Shown here piece after piece: positions 1-6,820 of a stretch of DNA of 64,000 bases. A model generated the notes under the pieces. It made no database searches. It was not told the origin of the DNA and was given only the letters and a program-made list of their open reading frames with translations. The stretch comes from Streptococcaceae bacterium AM104-57 (GTDB lineage: Bacteria; Bacillota; Bacilli; Lactobacillales; Streptococcaceae), in contig JAQDPW010000003.1 in NCBI GenBank assembly GCA_027659245.1, positions 27,462-91,461 on the forward strand. The letters are read 5' to 3'. The translations under genes were made by a program, and so were the position numbers. Every line of letters starts with the position of its first letter. The stretch's first letter is position 1.

Positions 1-596
1 CCTCGTAAGAATTGTAAACGTGCTAAAAACTCCAACTCCGTTTTTTCAACTTCACGAACTCTCAATTGATGTAAGGCACTTTTTAAAGCATTCTTTTTAA
101 GTTGCCAATCCTCATACCAATTCAAGGGAGGTAATTCACCCAGTCCAATCAACTTCAAGGTTTCTTTTTTGTAGTAAGACAAACTGTCTTTCAAAGTCGA
201 AACTAAGTCTGGACTGATATTATTTGACTTTAATGGAACAGAGATATAATGCTTATATTCAAACAAAAACTCAATCTCATCTTCAATCTTTTCTTGCAAG
301 GTATCCATTATCAAGTTTGCTAAAGGCGCTGTTCCGCTATCTTGGTCAATATCTTGGCGCAAGAGTTCAAATCGCTCATACAAATCTATCGGAATAGGAA
401 TCGTATGCAATTCAAAATCACCATAAACCGATAGTTGACTAAAAGCTGAAAAAGCGATTTGCTTAAATCTCTCACGCCCCCTCTTGTCTATCGTAACCAA
501 AACTTCACTAGGAACTTCAAAGACTGCAAAAACACCACCATTTTTACGTAATATCAAACTGTCTGAAAAGTCCCAGTAATTACTCGTAATTTCCAC
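1..596 (-). CDS. VirB4-like conjugation ATPase, N-terminal part (cut by window edge)
   Basis: The frame stays open from a GTG at 596 to the window edge, giving about 198 codons. The GTG has an AAAGGA ribosome site 6 nt upstream and lies inside the end of the TcpE gene (17-nt overlap), as expected for coupled translation. The visible part starts VEITSNYWDFSDSLILRK and looks like the N-terminal region of the Tn916 Orf16/TcpF VirB4-type ATPases that power the transfer channel. The Walker motifs would lie beyond the window, so the call rests on position directly after TcpE and on general resemblance. It is the most downstream ICE gene seen here. Confidence 0.65.
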   Translation of the reverse strand, partial: MEITSNYWDFSDSLILRKNGGVFAVFEVPSEVLVTIDKRGRERFKQIAFSAFSQLSVYGDFELHTIPIPIDLYERFELLRQDIDQDSGTAPLANLIMDTLQEKIEDEIEFLFEYKHYISVPLKSNNISPDLVSTLKDSLSYYKKETLKLIGLGELPPLNWYEDWQLKKNALKSALHQLRVREVEKTELEFLARLQFLR

Positions 597-972
597 GATA
601 AATCCTTTCTATTTTTACATATCGTTTACCTTTGTTTATATAATACTTTTTGCCGTATCTTCCATAATTCCAAAAATAAAAAATGTAATCACGAAGATAA
701 ATCACTATCGTTTTACCATCGATTTTATTATTAGTCAGAATTTTACCCAGTTGCCAGCCTAAGGCAGAGCTAGCAACCAAACACCAACCCCACTCAATAA
801 AACCTACTGACATCAGTACAAAAAAGAAAATTGGAGTAAAAAATATAAAATATAATAAAGTCGACATTTCAATCGCAAAAGGTAAACTAAAATTATCCGA
901 TAACTCTTTTACAAATATAGGCTGATCAAAGCCACGCTTATACGAAAATAATTGTTTTTCTTCTTTTTCCAT
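580..972 (-). CDS. TcpE-family conjugal transfer membrane protein
   Basis: A 130-aa protein with a hydrophilic N-terminus, two closely spaced membrane segments (about residues 35-75) and a basic C-terminal tail with the DGKTIVIYLRDYIFYFWNY stretch that resembles TcpE family members. TcpE is a membrane part of the Gram-positive type IV secretion channel found in pCW3 and Tn916-like elements. It lies between the TcpD-like gene (4-nt gap) and the VirB4-like gene (17-nt overlap), the usual order in such elements. The length fits the family. Function is assigned by family resemblance and synteny. Confidence 0.75.
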   Translation of the reverse strand: MEKEEKQLFSYKRGFDQPIFVKELSDNFSLPFAIEMSTLLYFIFFTPIFFFVLMSVGFIEWGWCLVASSALGWQLGKILTNNKIDGKTIVIYLRDYIFYFWNYGRYGKKYYINKGKRYVKIERIYRGNYE

Positions 973-976
973 AGGC

Positions 977-1195
977 TTAATTGAAAACTTCTAAAAACTT
1001 ATCAAATAAAAACTTAGGAGCTCTCAACACAGTTTCTGGACTTAACAAGAACCAAAGAATTAAAGAACCAGTCAAAATCGCCACAAAAATCCCCCAAGTC
1101 TTCCCTTCCCTCCAAGCTCGAATTGCTTTGCTAAATACAAACAATCCGATAACAGGAACACCTAACTTATCAACTAAATACTGAAAAAAACTCAT
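977..1195 (-). CDS. small membrane protein, TcpD-like
   Basis: A 72-aa protein with two hydrophobic stretches (about residues 12-22 and 33-52) separated by a short basic loop containing RAWREGK. Proteins of this size and layout between tcpC and tcpE in streptococcal ICEs are often classed as TcpD-like membrane components of the transfer channel. The gene follows tcpC after 5 nt and precedes tcpE after 4 nt, so it is surely part of the same transcript. The family label is tentative because the sequence is short. Confidence 0.6.
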   Translation of the reverse strand: MSFFQYLVDKLGVPVIGLFVFSKAIRAWREGKTWGIFVAILTGSLILWFLLSPETVLRAPKFLFDKFLEVFN

Positions 1196-1200
1196 TTATC

Positions 1201-2166
1201 TCATTCTCCTTGATTTTCTTTTGTTTTATCTTTCGCATAATCAAATGGAATCTGATGCTCCATTTTATCTACAAAATAACTATCTTTATCTTTCCTCAAC
1301 TCGAAAGAAAAATTCTCACTATGGCTTGTACCCAAAATATCAAAGGTAACTTGCACATAAGCTAGTGTTTTATCACTACCTTTCACAAAATAGGTGTAAT
1401 CAATGCTTTTAACAGTTGCTCCACCAATTGTTTTGATATTTTTTGAGATTAAGTCAAGATTCGATTGACTGCTTGTATAATTCTTGAAGAACAATTCGAT
1501 AAAAGCAACCAAATCTTTTCTATCATTTTCACTTAGACCATCATTTGCCGTCAAAACCAATTGCTTTTCTTTGTCAACCTCCTGACTCTTAAAATCTGTA
1601 ACAGGGGAGAACCAAGGCAAACCATCAACATAATAGCGACCGTCTTTTTCAACGTATGGAATTGAAAACTCGATTGATACACGTTGAACCTTGTTATCAA
1701 CCTTTGTATCATAAGTCACTGCATAAACTGCAACACCATCCTTAGCCATTAGCAAGCGACCACTCACAATAGTCATATCTTGTTTTGACTGTCCTTGATT
1801 CTTAACACTAGGCGATGTTCCATAAAATTCACTCAAACGCTTTGCGTTTTCTTCACTATCTTTATCGCCTACCTTATAGGTAAAATAATAGCTTACATAG
1901 CTATCCAAAAATTGTTCTAACCGTCTATCAATTTCCTTATTATCTACTTTAGAAATCTGATTTTTTTCAAATTCCTTCACTTTAGATATATTCTTCATTG
2001 ATAAAACTCCAGCAGAACCCACAAAAACCACAAAACCAATCAAGAAAGATCCAAAAATTAAATTTGCATTCTTTTGATTGATTTTCTTAGGAGTATATAC
2101 CTTTTTATCAGAAACTTTCTTCAATCTTTCTTTATTATTTTCTTTTTTTCTAAATTTTCCTATCAT
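1201..2166 (-). CDS. TcpC-like conjugal transfer protein (VirB8 type)
   Basis: A 321-aa protein with a basic cytoplasmic N-terminus (about 35 residues rich in K and R), one membrane anchor at about residues 36-56, then an extracytoplasmic region with two similar halves, as in TcpC of pCW3 and Tn916 Orf13, which have tandem NTF2-like (VirB8) domains. These proteins sit at the membrane and bind other channel parts. The position directly upstream of the TcpD-like and TcpE genes supports the call. A spaced ribosome site lies in the 51-nt gap behind it. Confidence 0.8.
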   Translation of the reverse strand: MIGKFRKKENNKERLKKVSDKKVYTPKKINQKNANLIFGSFLIGFVVFVGSAGVLSMKNISKVKEFEKNQISKVDNKEIDRRLEQFLDSYVSYYFTYKVGDKDSEENAKRLSEFYGTSPSVKNQGQSKQDMTIVSGRLLMAKDGVAVYAVTYDTKVDNKVQRVSIEFSIPYVEKDGRYYVDGLPWFSPVTDFKSQEVDKEKQLVLTANDGLSENDRKDLVAFIELFFKNYTSSQSNLDLISKNIKTIGGATVKSIDYTYFVKGSDKTLAYVQVTFDILGTSHSENFSFELRKDKDSYFVDKMEHQIPFDYAKDKTKENQGE

Positions 2167-2217
2167 TTCAAATAGATCACCTCAATTTTCTTCTTTACTT
2201 CTTATTTTCTACGTTCC

Positions 2218-2691
2218 TCAAAAATTAACCTTTCTATAAAATCCTTGGGGAGTATTCAAAACTTCTCCTTGCTCAACAAATCCTTGAAATGCTGTCACCC
2301 AATTTCCACATTTAAAAAAATAATTTATCAAAAGACCAATATCTAAATTCTTTGAAAGCTGAATCACAGTTGCTACTTCATCTTTAGAACAGAATTGATA
2401 ATAGGTTGAAATAATCTTTTTGATAGGAACATATCGCTGTAACTGAAATCTCACAACATAATCATCACCATCATACAAATCAAGGACTGCTTTTTTCAGC
2501 AAGTAAACCTCGTCCAGCGACATGATCTTATCAACTTCCCAATCAGTAATACCACATACAAAGAAATTCCCTTTATCAATTCCCAATTCTTTCAATCTTG
2601 CAACAATCTGCTCTTTACTATGCTTCATAACATCTAACTCACAAAGATAATCGAAATTGCCTTCATTCAGAACTCTAATATTTGCTATCAT
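2218..2691 (-). CDS. hypothetical protein, possibly ArdA-related
   Basis: A 157-aa protein. Its start (ATGA) overlaps the stop of the preceding gene by 4 nt. It has no membrane segment. The first 80 residues have a pattern like an ArdA antirestriction domain: a strand-helix start, then a WEVDKIMSLDEVYLLKKAV stretch that recalls the ArdA segment in which a Y/TSIxELN motif follows an acidic strand. The second half is aromatic and less acidic. ArdA proteins mimic DNA and block type I restriction enzymes during transfer. I infer membership from weak similarity and from the neighbouring ArdA-like genes, so it remains a hypothesis. Confidence 0.35.
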   Translation of the reverse strand: MIANIRVLNEGNFDYLCELDVMKHSKEQIVARLKELGIDKGNFFVCGITDWEVDKIMSLDEVYLLKKAVLDLYDGDDYVVRFQLQRYVPIKKIISTYYQFCSKDEVATVIQLSKNLDIGLLINYFFKCGNWVTAFQGFVEQGEVLNTPQGFYRKVNF

Positions 2692-3155
2692 CTTGATACA
2701 AAGTAACCCTTATCCACGAAGCTACCACCTTCTGAAAGACGGACATCACGACCATACTTTTCATAGTCTAAATAAAGAATCAATTGTTCTTTAGATAGTT
2801 CTACACCCAGTACATTAACAAGATATTCACCCAACTCTCTATCCGTATCAACTTCACGATATAAGATACAATCATCAAAAGCTACACTTACTAGGTATGA
2901 TGGATCAGAACCAGCTGATTCGATAAATGATAGGACAATATCTTCATCTACATCTTCCACGTTTTCAGCAATACTATTCGCTAAATCTAAAGTTAAATCT
3001 TCACAATTCAAAGTAGGTAAACCTTCAATCGAATCAATCGTAACTTCAATATCTTCACCTTCATAGCCAAATCGTTCAGCTACTTCTTCACTAGAAATTG
3101 GAAGTAATACTCGTCTAGCAACTCCTTTATAAATAACTAAAGCCATTAAATCCAT
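2688..3155 (-). CDS. ArdA-like antirestriction protein
   Basis: A 155-aa, strongly acidic protein (long runs such as ENVEDVDEDIV). The C-terminal part LILYLDYEKYGRDVRL closely recalls the third ArdA domain of Tn916 Orf18, which has a similar YIDYQAYGRDLDL stretch followed by a strand near the C-terminus. ArdA dimers imitate bent DNA and occupy type I restriction-modification enzymes. I chose the ATG at 3155, behind a GGAG, because a longer reading would need TTG. The gene overlaps its downstream neighbour by 4 nt. The call rests on motif resemblance and charge. Confidence 0.6.
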   Translation of the reverse strand: MDLMALVIYKGVARRVLLPISSEEVAERFGYEGEDIEVTIDSIEGLPTLNCEDLTLDLANSIAENVEDVDEDIVLSFIESAGSDPSYLVSVAFDDCILYREVDTDRELGEYLVNVLGVELSKEQLILYLDYEKYGRDVRLSEGGSFVDKGYFVSR

Positions 3156-3178
3156 TTTTTTATTTTCTCCTTCCTCAA

Positions 3179-3391
3179 TCAACCTTCTACCTGTCTATTT
3201 AACTGTTCCAAATCAGCAACAGTAAACAAACCATATCCAATAAATGAATCGCCCTCATAATCAACAATTTCAATTTGTTCATCATAAGAACCACTCAAAC
3301 CAATCACAGACAACTTTCCAAAATATAAAGGCAAGCTAAACCAAGCCTGCCTTCCATTTTTTGGATTCTTAATCAATACTTTTGAAGCCAT
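3179..3391 (-). CDS. small ArdA-like single-domain protein
   Basis: A 70-aa protein starting MASKVLIKN (a GTG 6 nt upstream is an alternative). Its layout, AWFSLPL, then an acidic strand QIEIVDYEG, then a helix VADLEQLNRQ, resembles the first domain of ArdA (W-F-x-P, acidic strand with DYE, SIxELN helix). It could be a one-domain ArdA relative or half of a split protein whose other part is encoded at 2688-3155. The two genes are close (gap of 23 nt between the chosen start and stop) and lie on one transcript. Function is inferred. Confidence 0.45.
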   Translation of the reverse strand: MASKVLIKNPKNGRQAWFSLPLYFGKLSVIGLSGSYDEQIEIVDYEGDSFIGYGLFTVADLEQLNRQVEG

Positions 3392-3410
3392 ATTCACTAC
3401 CAGCTATTCT

Positions 3411-3779
3411 TTATTGCAAAAAGTACCAACTATTACCTTCATGCCCTAGAAATACATAGGAATCTCCTAGACGACTAGCAATTTCCTCTTCATGTTCTTC
3501 TACATAAGCAGACAAACGATCTTCATTGACTAACTGCTCATATTCTCCATGATTCAAAATACCTGCAAAATCAATCAATGCTTCCTGCGTATCAACTTCT
3601 GTAAACGAATTGACATATACATTGTCAGGATTGTTACCATCAAACTGTCCAAACTCTACACCGTCAAAGTGTTCATCTAAGCGTTCAATAATCTTTGCAG
3701 GTTCATCAAGCAACTTTTTTCCAAAATTGTAATGCTCACACACATCAGAAAACTTATCATAGACGACTTTAATACTCAT
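3411..3779 (-). CDS. small acidic protein of unknown function (possible DNA mimic)
   Basis: A 122-aa protein with many aspartate and glutamate residues (for example VEEHEEEIASRLGDSYVF) and few basic ones. I chose the ATG at 3779 because it follows GGAAGGAG at good spacing. A longer reading would run through a transcription terminator hairpin. I do not recognise a family with certainty. Its acidity and its place next to ArdA-like genes suggest an anti-defence role such as DNA mimicry, but nothing in the sequence proves it. Confidence 0.5.
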   Translation of the reverse strand: MSIKVVYDKFSDVCEHYNFGKKLLDEPAKIIERLDEHFDGVEFGQFDGNNPDNVYVNSFTEVDTQEALIDFAGILNHGEYEQLVNEDRLSAYVEEHEEEIASRLGDSYVFLGHEGNSWYFLQ

Positions 3780-3800
3780 TTTTTCTCCTTCCAAATAAAA

Positions 3801-3824
3801 AAGGAAGCCAAACTTGACTTCCTT
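3801..3824 (-). terminator. Rho-independent terminator
   Basis: Stem of 11 bp with one G-T pair, from 3801-3811 to 3814-3824, followed on the minus strand by a T-rich stretch. It separates the 90-aa gene at 3836-4108 from the acidic gene at 3411-3779, so the ArdA-like cluster may be expressed by partial readthrough or from its own promoter. Confidence 0.6.
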
Positions 3825-3835
3825 CATAATTTCAA

Positions 3836-4108
3836 TTAAATTGAAGCTGAACGCTCAAAACTAGAACCAATCGCAAAGGCACGAGTTGTTACCTTATTCA
3901 ATTCCTTATTCATTGCATAGTAACTAGAAAGGTCTTTCTTGATACACTCAATAACCTGATACGGTAGTTGCAATTCTTCTTCATTTTTAAGAAGCGAACT
4001 CAATTCACCAGCCATAGTCCACGCTTGCTTAAATTCTTGATCCTTTAGTTTTTTCGCAAGTTCATTCGACAATTCAATAATTTGTTTATCTTTTCCTTGT
4101 AAAGCCAT
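3836..4108 (-). CDS. hypothetical ICE protein, 90 aa
   Basis: A 90-aa soluble protein, mostly helical by composition, starting MALQGKDKQIIELSNELAKKL. It has a clear start (ATG at 4108 behind AAGAGGT). No motif is recognised. It lies between the methyltransferase region and the ArdA-like cluster on the same strand and ends just before a terminator hairpin. Confidence 0.55.
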   Translation of the reverse strand: MALQGKDKQIIELSNELAKKLKDQEFKQAWTMAGELSSLLKNEEELQLPYQVIECIKKDLSSYYAMNKELNKVTTRAFAIGSSFERSASI

Positions 4109-4182
4109 TTTTTATACCTCTTTTCTTCTTTAGCTTTTTATATATTCATCTATAAAGCTGGAGAACGTTTCTTAACTTTCAT

Positions 4183-4281
4183 CTATTCTCTCCCAAGTAA
4201 ACAATCCAACGAAACTTCAAGTAAATCTGCTAAATTAATAAGATTTTCAAGGTCACAGTTAATAAACCATTGTTTGACTTT
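4183..4281 (-). pseudogene. 3' fragment of an XRE-type regulator gene
   Basis: Between two intact genes, 32 codons read as the end of a helix-turn-helix repressor: ENLINLADLLEVSLDCLLG followed by R, E and TAG. This is the standard ending of Cro/CI-like proteins (ENLIKLADLLEVSLDYLLG type). The frame is closed upstream by TAA, so the DNA-binding half is gone. It is a relic of a regulator once carried by the element. Confidence 0.6.
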
Positions 4282-4304
4282 TTATATTGTGTTCACGATA
4301 ACTA

Positions 4305-4979
4305 CTAAAATAATTTTATTTTCTTATTGTAATTATCAAGTCTCTGTTTTGCGAGACTGAAAATATCTTGATCAAGCTCACAACCAACGTACTCAAAACC
4401 TAATTCTTGAAAAGCAATCAAGCTACTTGCTGAACCAACATGAGTATCGAGTATTTTATCGCCTTCTTTTGCATAGGTTTGCAATAACCAGAAATAAAGA
4501 TTGACTGGTTTTTGGGTTGGATGAATTCTAACCTCATTCAATGACTTATTTCCTTGTTGAATGTGTCCTTCAGATATTGACTTTCCTTGCATCATACCAT
4601 TCCACATATAGCGAAACAGTCGTATGCTATCATGAAAACTGCAGTATGCTATTTCACAATCTGAAAAACTTGACTGACCATTGACTTTGTCCCAAACGAT
4701 ACGGCCAGAACCAAAAGAATAATCAAAGTAGTTCACACCCCAAATGATTTGATTTTTTGAAACCCTAAATAACTCATCAAAATAATCCCTATTTGGAATT
4801 TGCCACTCTGAGGTTTCGCCATACAGTCTGCTTACACCTATTGGACTGACTTTTCGTCCGTAAAATTTTCTTTTTTCTGGCCCAGAAAAATATGGTGGAT
4901 CTACAATAGCTAAATCAAAATAGTTATCAGGATATTTTTTCATAACGTCCATGCAATCTTCTTGAAGAAATAATTTCAC
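4305..4979 (-). CDS. orphan DNA methyltransferase (N4-cytosine/N6-adenine type)
   Basis: A 224-aa protein with the catalytic DPPY motif (VDPPYFSG, about residues 26-33) early and the AdoMet-binding region late (KILDTHVGSASSLIAFQELG, about residues 174-193), the order of beta-class methyltransferases. The HPTQKP motif typical of this class lies between them. The binding motif reads HVGSAS rather than the usual FxGSGT. Start is GTG at 4979 with GAGGTG upstream. No restriction endonuclease gene is adjacent, so it is probably a solitary methylase that marks the element's DNA against host restriction. Target sequence unknown. Confidence 0.85.
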   Translation of the reverse strand: MKLFLQEDCMDVMKKYPDNYFDLAIVDPPYFSGPEKRKFYGRKVSPIGVSRLYGETSEWQIPNRDYFDELFRVSKNQIIWGVNYFDYSFGSGRIVWDKVNGQSSFSDCEIAYCSFHDSIRLFRYMWNGMMQGKSISEGHIQQGNKSLNEVRIHPTQKPVNLYFWLLQTYAKEGDKILDTHVGSASSLIAFQELGFEYVGCELDQDIFSLAKQRLDNYNKKIKLF

Positions 4980-4995
4980 AACACCACCTCATCTC

Positions 4996-5316
4996 CTATA
5001 CCCACTTCTCTAAATGAAATCGTTCAATCAATTTTAAACACTCCATTTCCATCTCTTCTTTGCTCCTTCTTAACAATCCAAACCAAAGTAACTTTCTCTT
5101 AACATCAACTTGTCTTGCTAAATAGGATTCATACTCTGAAATCAATCGGTTCAATTTATCCAAATCACTTCGCTTCCTTGTCTGCTTATAGGTTTGAGAT
5201 TGAAACTCTATATAGGCTTGATAATCTCTTGCTACTTTACTATCTGTTAGACCATCATAGAAGTTTCTTGCAGGAATCAAATATACAATCTTCTCAATTT
5301 GTCTATATTCAATCAT
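4996..5316 (-). CDS. hypothetical ICE protein, 106 aa
   Basis: A basic, helical 106-aa protein without membrane segments or recognised motifs. Its ATG overlaps the stop of the relaxase gene by 4 nt (ATGA), so it is translationally coupled to the MobT relaxase. Position suggests a role in DNA processing or its control, but that is only inference. Confidence 0.6.
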   Translation of the reverse strand: MIEYRQIEKIVYLIPARNFYDGLTDSKVARDYQAYIEFQSQTYKQTRKRSDLDKLNRLISEYESYLARQVDVKRKLLWFGLLRRSKEEMEMECLKLIERFHLEKWV

Positions 5317-6542
5317 TCTGCCCTTCCTAACTGACTTTGTAAAAATTCAAGTTGTTTTCTTTGTCTAGGAGTAATTTCTCCTGAACTCATTATTTTTTTC
5401 ATATTCTCTTGCATGAACAAGCGATCAATTTCAGAAACATACACTAAAGAATTAGAAACTCTTTCTACCAACCATCTAATTGTTTTTTCAACTGAATATG
5501 GTTCAGGACTTACAGATAATCTAATCGGTTCATCAGTTCCAAAAAGTCGTTGCCACTTACTATCTAACTTTCTAAAACCATGTTCATCAGTTCCATCATA
5601 AATTTGAATCGCTCCTTGAAATATAGAACGTGTTAATTCAGCAACATCATAACCAGCTAAAATTTCTGAAACAAATGACCTTGCCTTACCTTGTGAAAAT
5701 CGAACTTCATAACGATTCCATATTCCAAATAACCTTACACTATCTAATACACTTATTCCTTCTTTTTTCGCTATCTCATACCTCTTTTCATAAAAGTTAA
5801 AGTACATTTCCGACTGCCGACTACCAAGATAGATTGATAACCCTTGTCTATTTTCCGTTTCCAGTGGATTTTCAAAATCAAATCCACCACCACCCACAAA
5901 TGAAAAACTTTTTAAATAGGGCGAAACAATGTCTTGTTTATAATACCTTGTTACTAGTGTTGATAAATCAAAATTCTCTTTCGTATCTTCTCTAGCCATT
6001 TCATCAACTGCAATATCTATTCTAGTAACACTAAAATTTTCTCCATATCGTTTTTGAAACCTTTTTATAAAGTCTATCCACGTTATATTTTTACTTTCAA
6101 GATACATTTCTAATTGTCTACAACCTTGACCACTTAACTGAATCGTAATTCTATTTCTATCTTCTCCATTTTCGCTATACGAAGAATTAAAACCAAAAAA
6201 CCAAATATCGCCATAGCGATACAACAATTCATATTTCATAAATGAAGTTGTTTCAGGATTCAACATAATATCAAATCCAAAAAATTCTTTAGCTACATAA
6301 TAGACATCATTCTCTCTGTGAAGCGTAAATCTGAAATAGTCTATCATATACCTTGTCAAGTCTGTATCACACTTTTTCAAACTAAAATGATTTTTTATTT
6401 CTAGGAAATCTTCTTTCTTCAAAGTCCTATAACCATTCTCATAAGCCTTTATAGTAGAAACAGGAATACCAGTCTTAATTGATAACTCTTTTCTAGTCAT
6501 TTGTCGCTCTTGTCTAAAAATTTTTAACTCTTTTCCTTCCAT
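5313..6542 (-). CDS. mobT: MobT-type relaxase (Rep_trans family)
   Basis: A 409-aa protein with an XRE helix-turn-helix at the N-terminus (FRQERQMTRKELSIKTGIP, about residues 7-26) and a Rep_trans replication-initiator domain with conserved stretches such as VTRIDIAVDE (about residues 206-215) and RYEVRFSQGKAR. MobT proteins (Tn916 Orf20, ICEBs1 NicK relatives) nick the origin of transfer with an active-site tyrosine and start rolling-circle transfer. I chose the ATG at 6542 with AAGGAG upstream. A longer reading to 6659 would run through direct repeats that look noncoding. The candidate oriT lies directly upstream, between this gene and the coupling protein gene, as in Tn916. Confidence 0.88.
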   Translation of the reverse strand: MEGKELKIFRQERQMTRKELSIKTGIPVSTIKAYENGYRTLKKEDFLEIKNHFSLKKCDTDLTRYMIDYFRFTLHRENDVYYVAKEFFGFDIMLNPETTSFMKYELLYRYGDIWFFGFNSSYSENGEDRNRITIQLSGQGCRQLEMYLESKNITWIDFIKRFQKRYGENFSVTRIDIAVDEMAREDTKENFDLSTLVTRYYKQDIVSPYLKSFSFVGGGGFDFENPLETENRQGLSIYLGSRQSEMYFNFYEKRYEIAKKEGISVLDSVRLFGIWNRYEVRFSQGKARSFVSEILAGYDVAELTRSIFQGAIQIYDGTDEHGFRKLDSKWQRLFGTDEPIRLSVSPEPYSVEKTIRWLVERVSNSLVYVSEIDRLFMQENMKKIMSSGEITPRQRKQLEFLQSQLGRAE

Positions 6543-6569
6543 TTCTCCTTCAAAACTCCATTTTTTTAC

Positions 6570-6604
6570 CAAAAGGGACACAAAAAAACTCAAAAGGGAC
6601 ACAA
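6570..6604. repeat. 14-bp direct repeats upstream of mobT
   Basis: The 14-mer caaaagggacacaa occurs at 6570-6583 and 6591-6604, spaced 21 bp (two helical turns) start to start. Such iterons near a Rep_trans relaxase gene are candidates for relaxase or accessory-protein binding. They lie between the mobT start and the larger inverted repeats. Confidence 0.6.
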
Positions 6605-6653
6605 GTGTAACCCTTGTCGCTGTAAGCGTGAAGTGCATTTTGTAACTTTTGTT

Positions 6654-6777
6654 ACCCACCTATTAGAATAGGTGGGTTCATTAGCATAGTCTAGCACTCT
6701 AGTGAGCGCTAGTGAGCGCAGGCGCTCGTCGCTTCGCTTCCTCGCTTCTGCTACTAGCTACTAGAGTGCTAGACTAT
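6654..6777. other. candidate origin of transfer (oriT) with nested inverted repeats
   Basis: The tcpA-mobT gap holds an 11-bp perfect inverted repeat (6654-6664 / 6667-6677, loop AG), an 18-bp perfect inverted repeat (6686-6703 / 6760-6777), and between its arms shorter hairpins (6708-6713 / 6753-6758 and 6714-6719 / 6722-6727). The inner part is GC-rich compared with its surroundings. In Tn916 the oriT lies in the same gap between the coupling protein and relaxase genes. The nick site cannot be fixed from sequence alone. Confidence 0.6.
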
Positions 6778-6820
6778 ACCAATATCCATAAAATAGAGAA
6801 AAGGGGATCTCCCCCTATTC

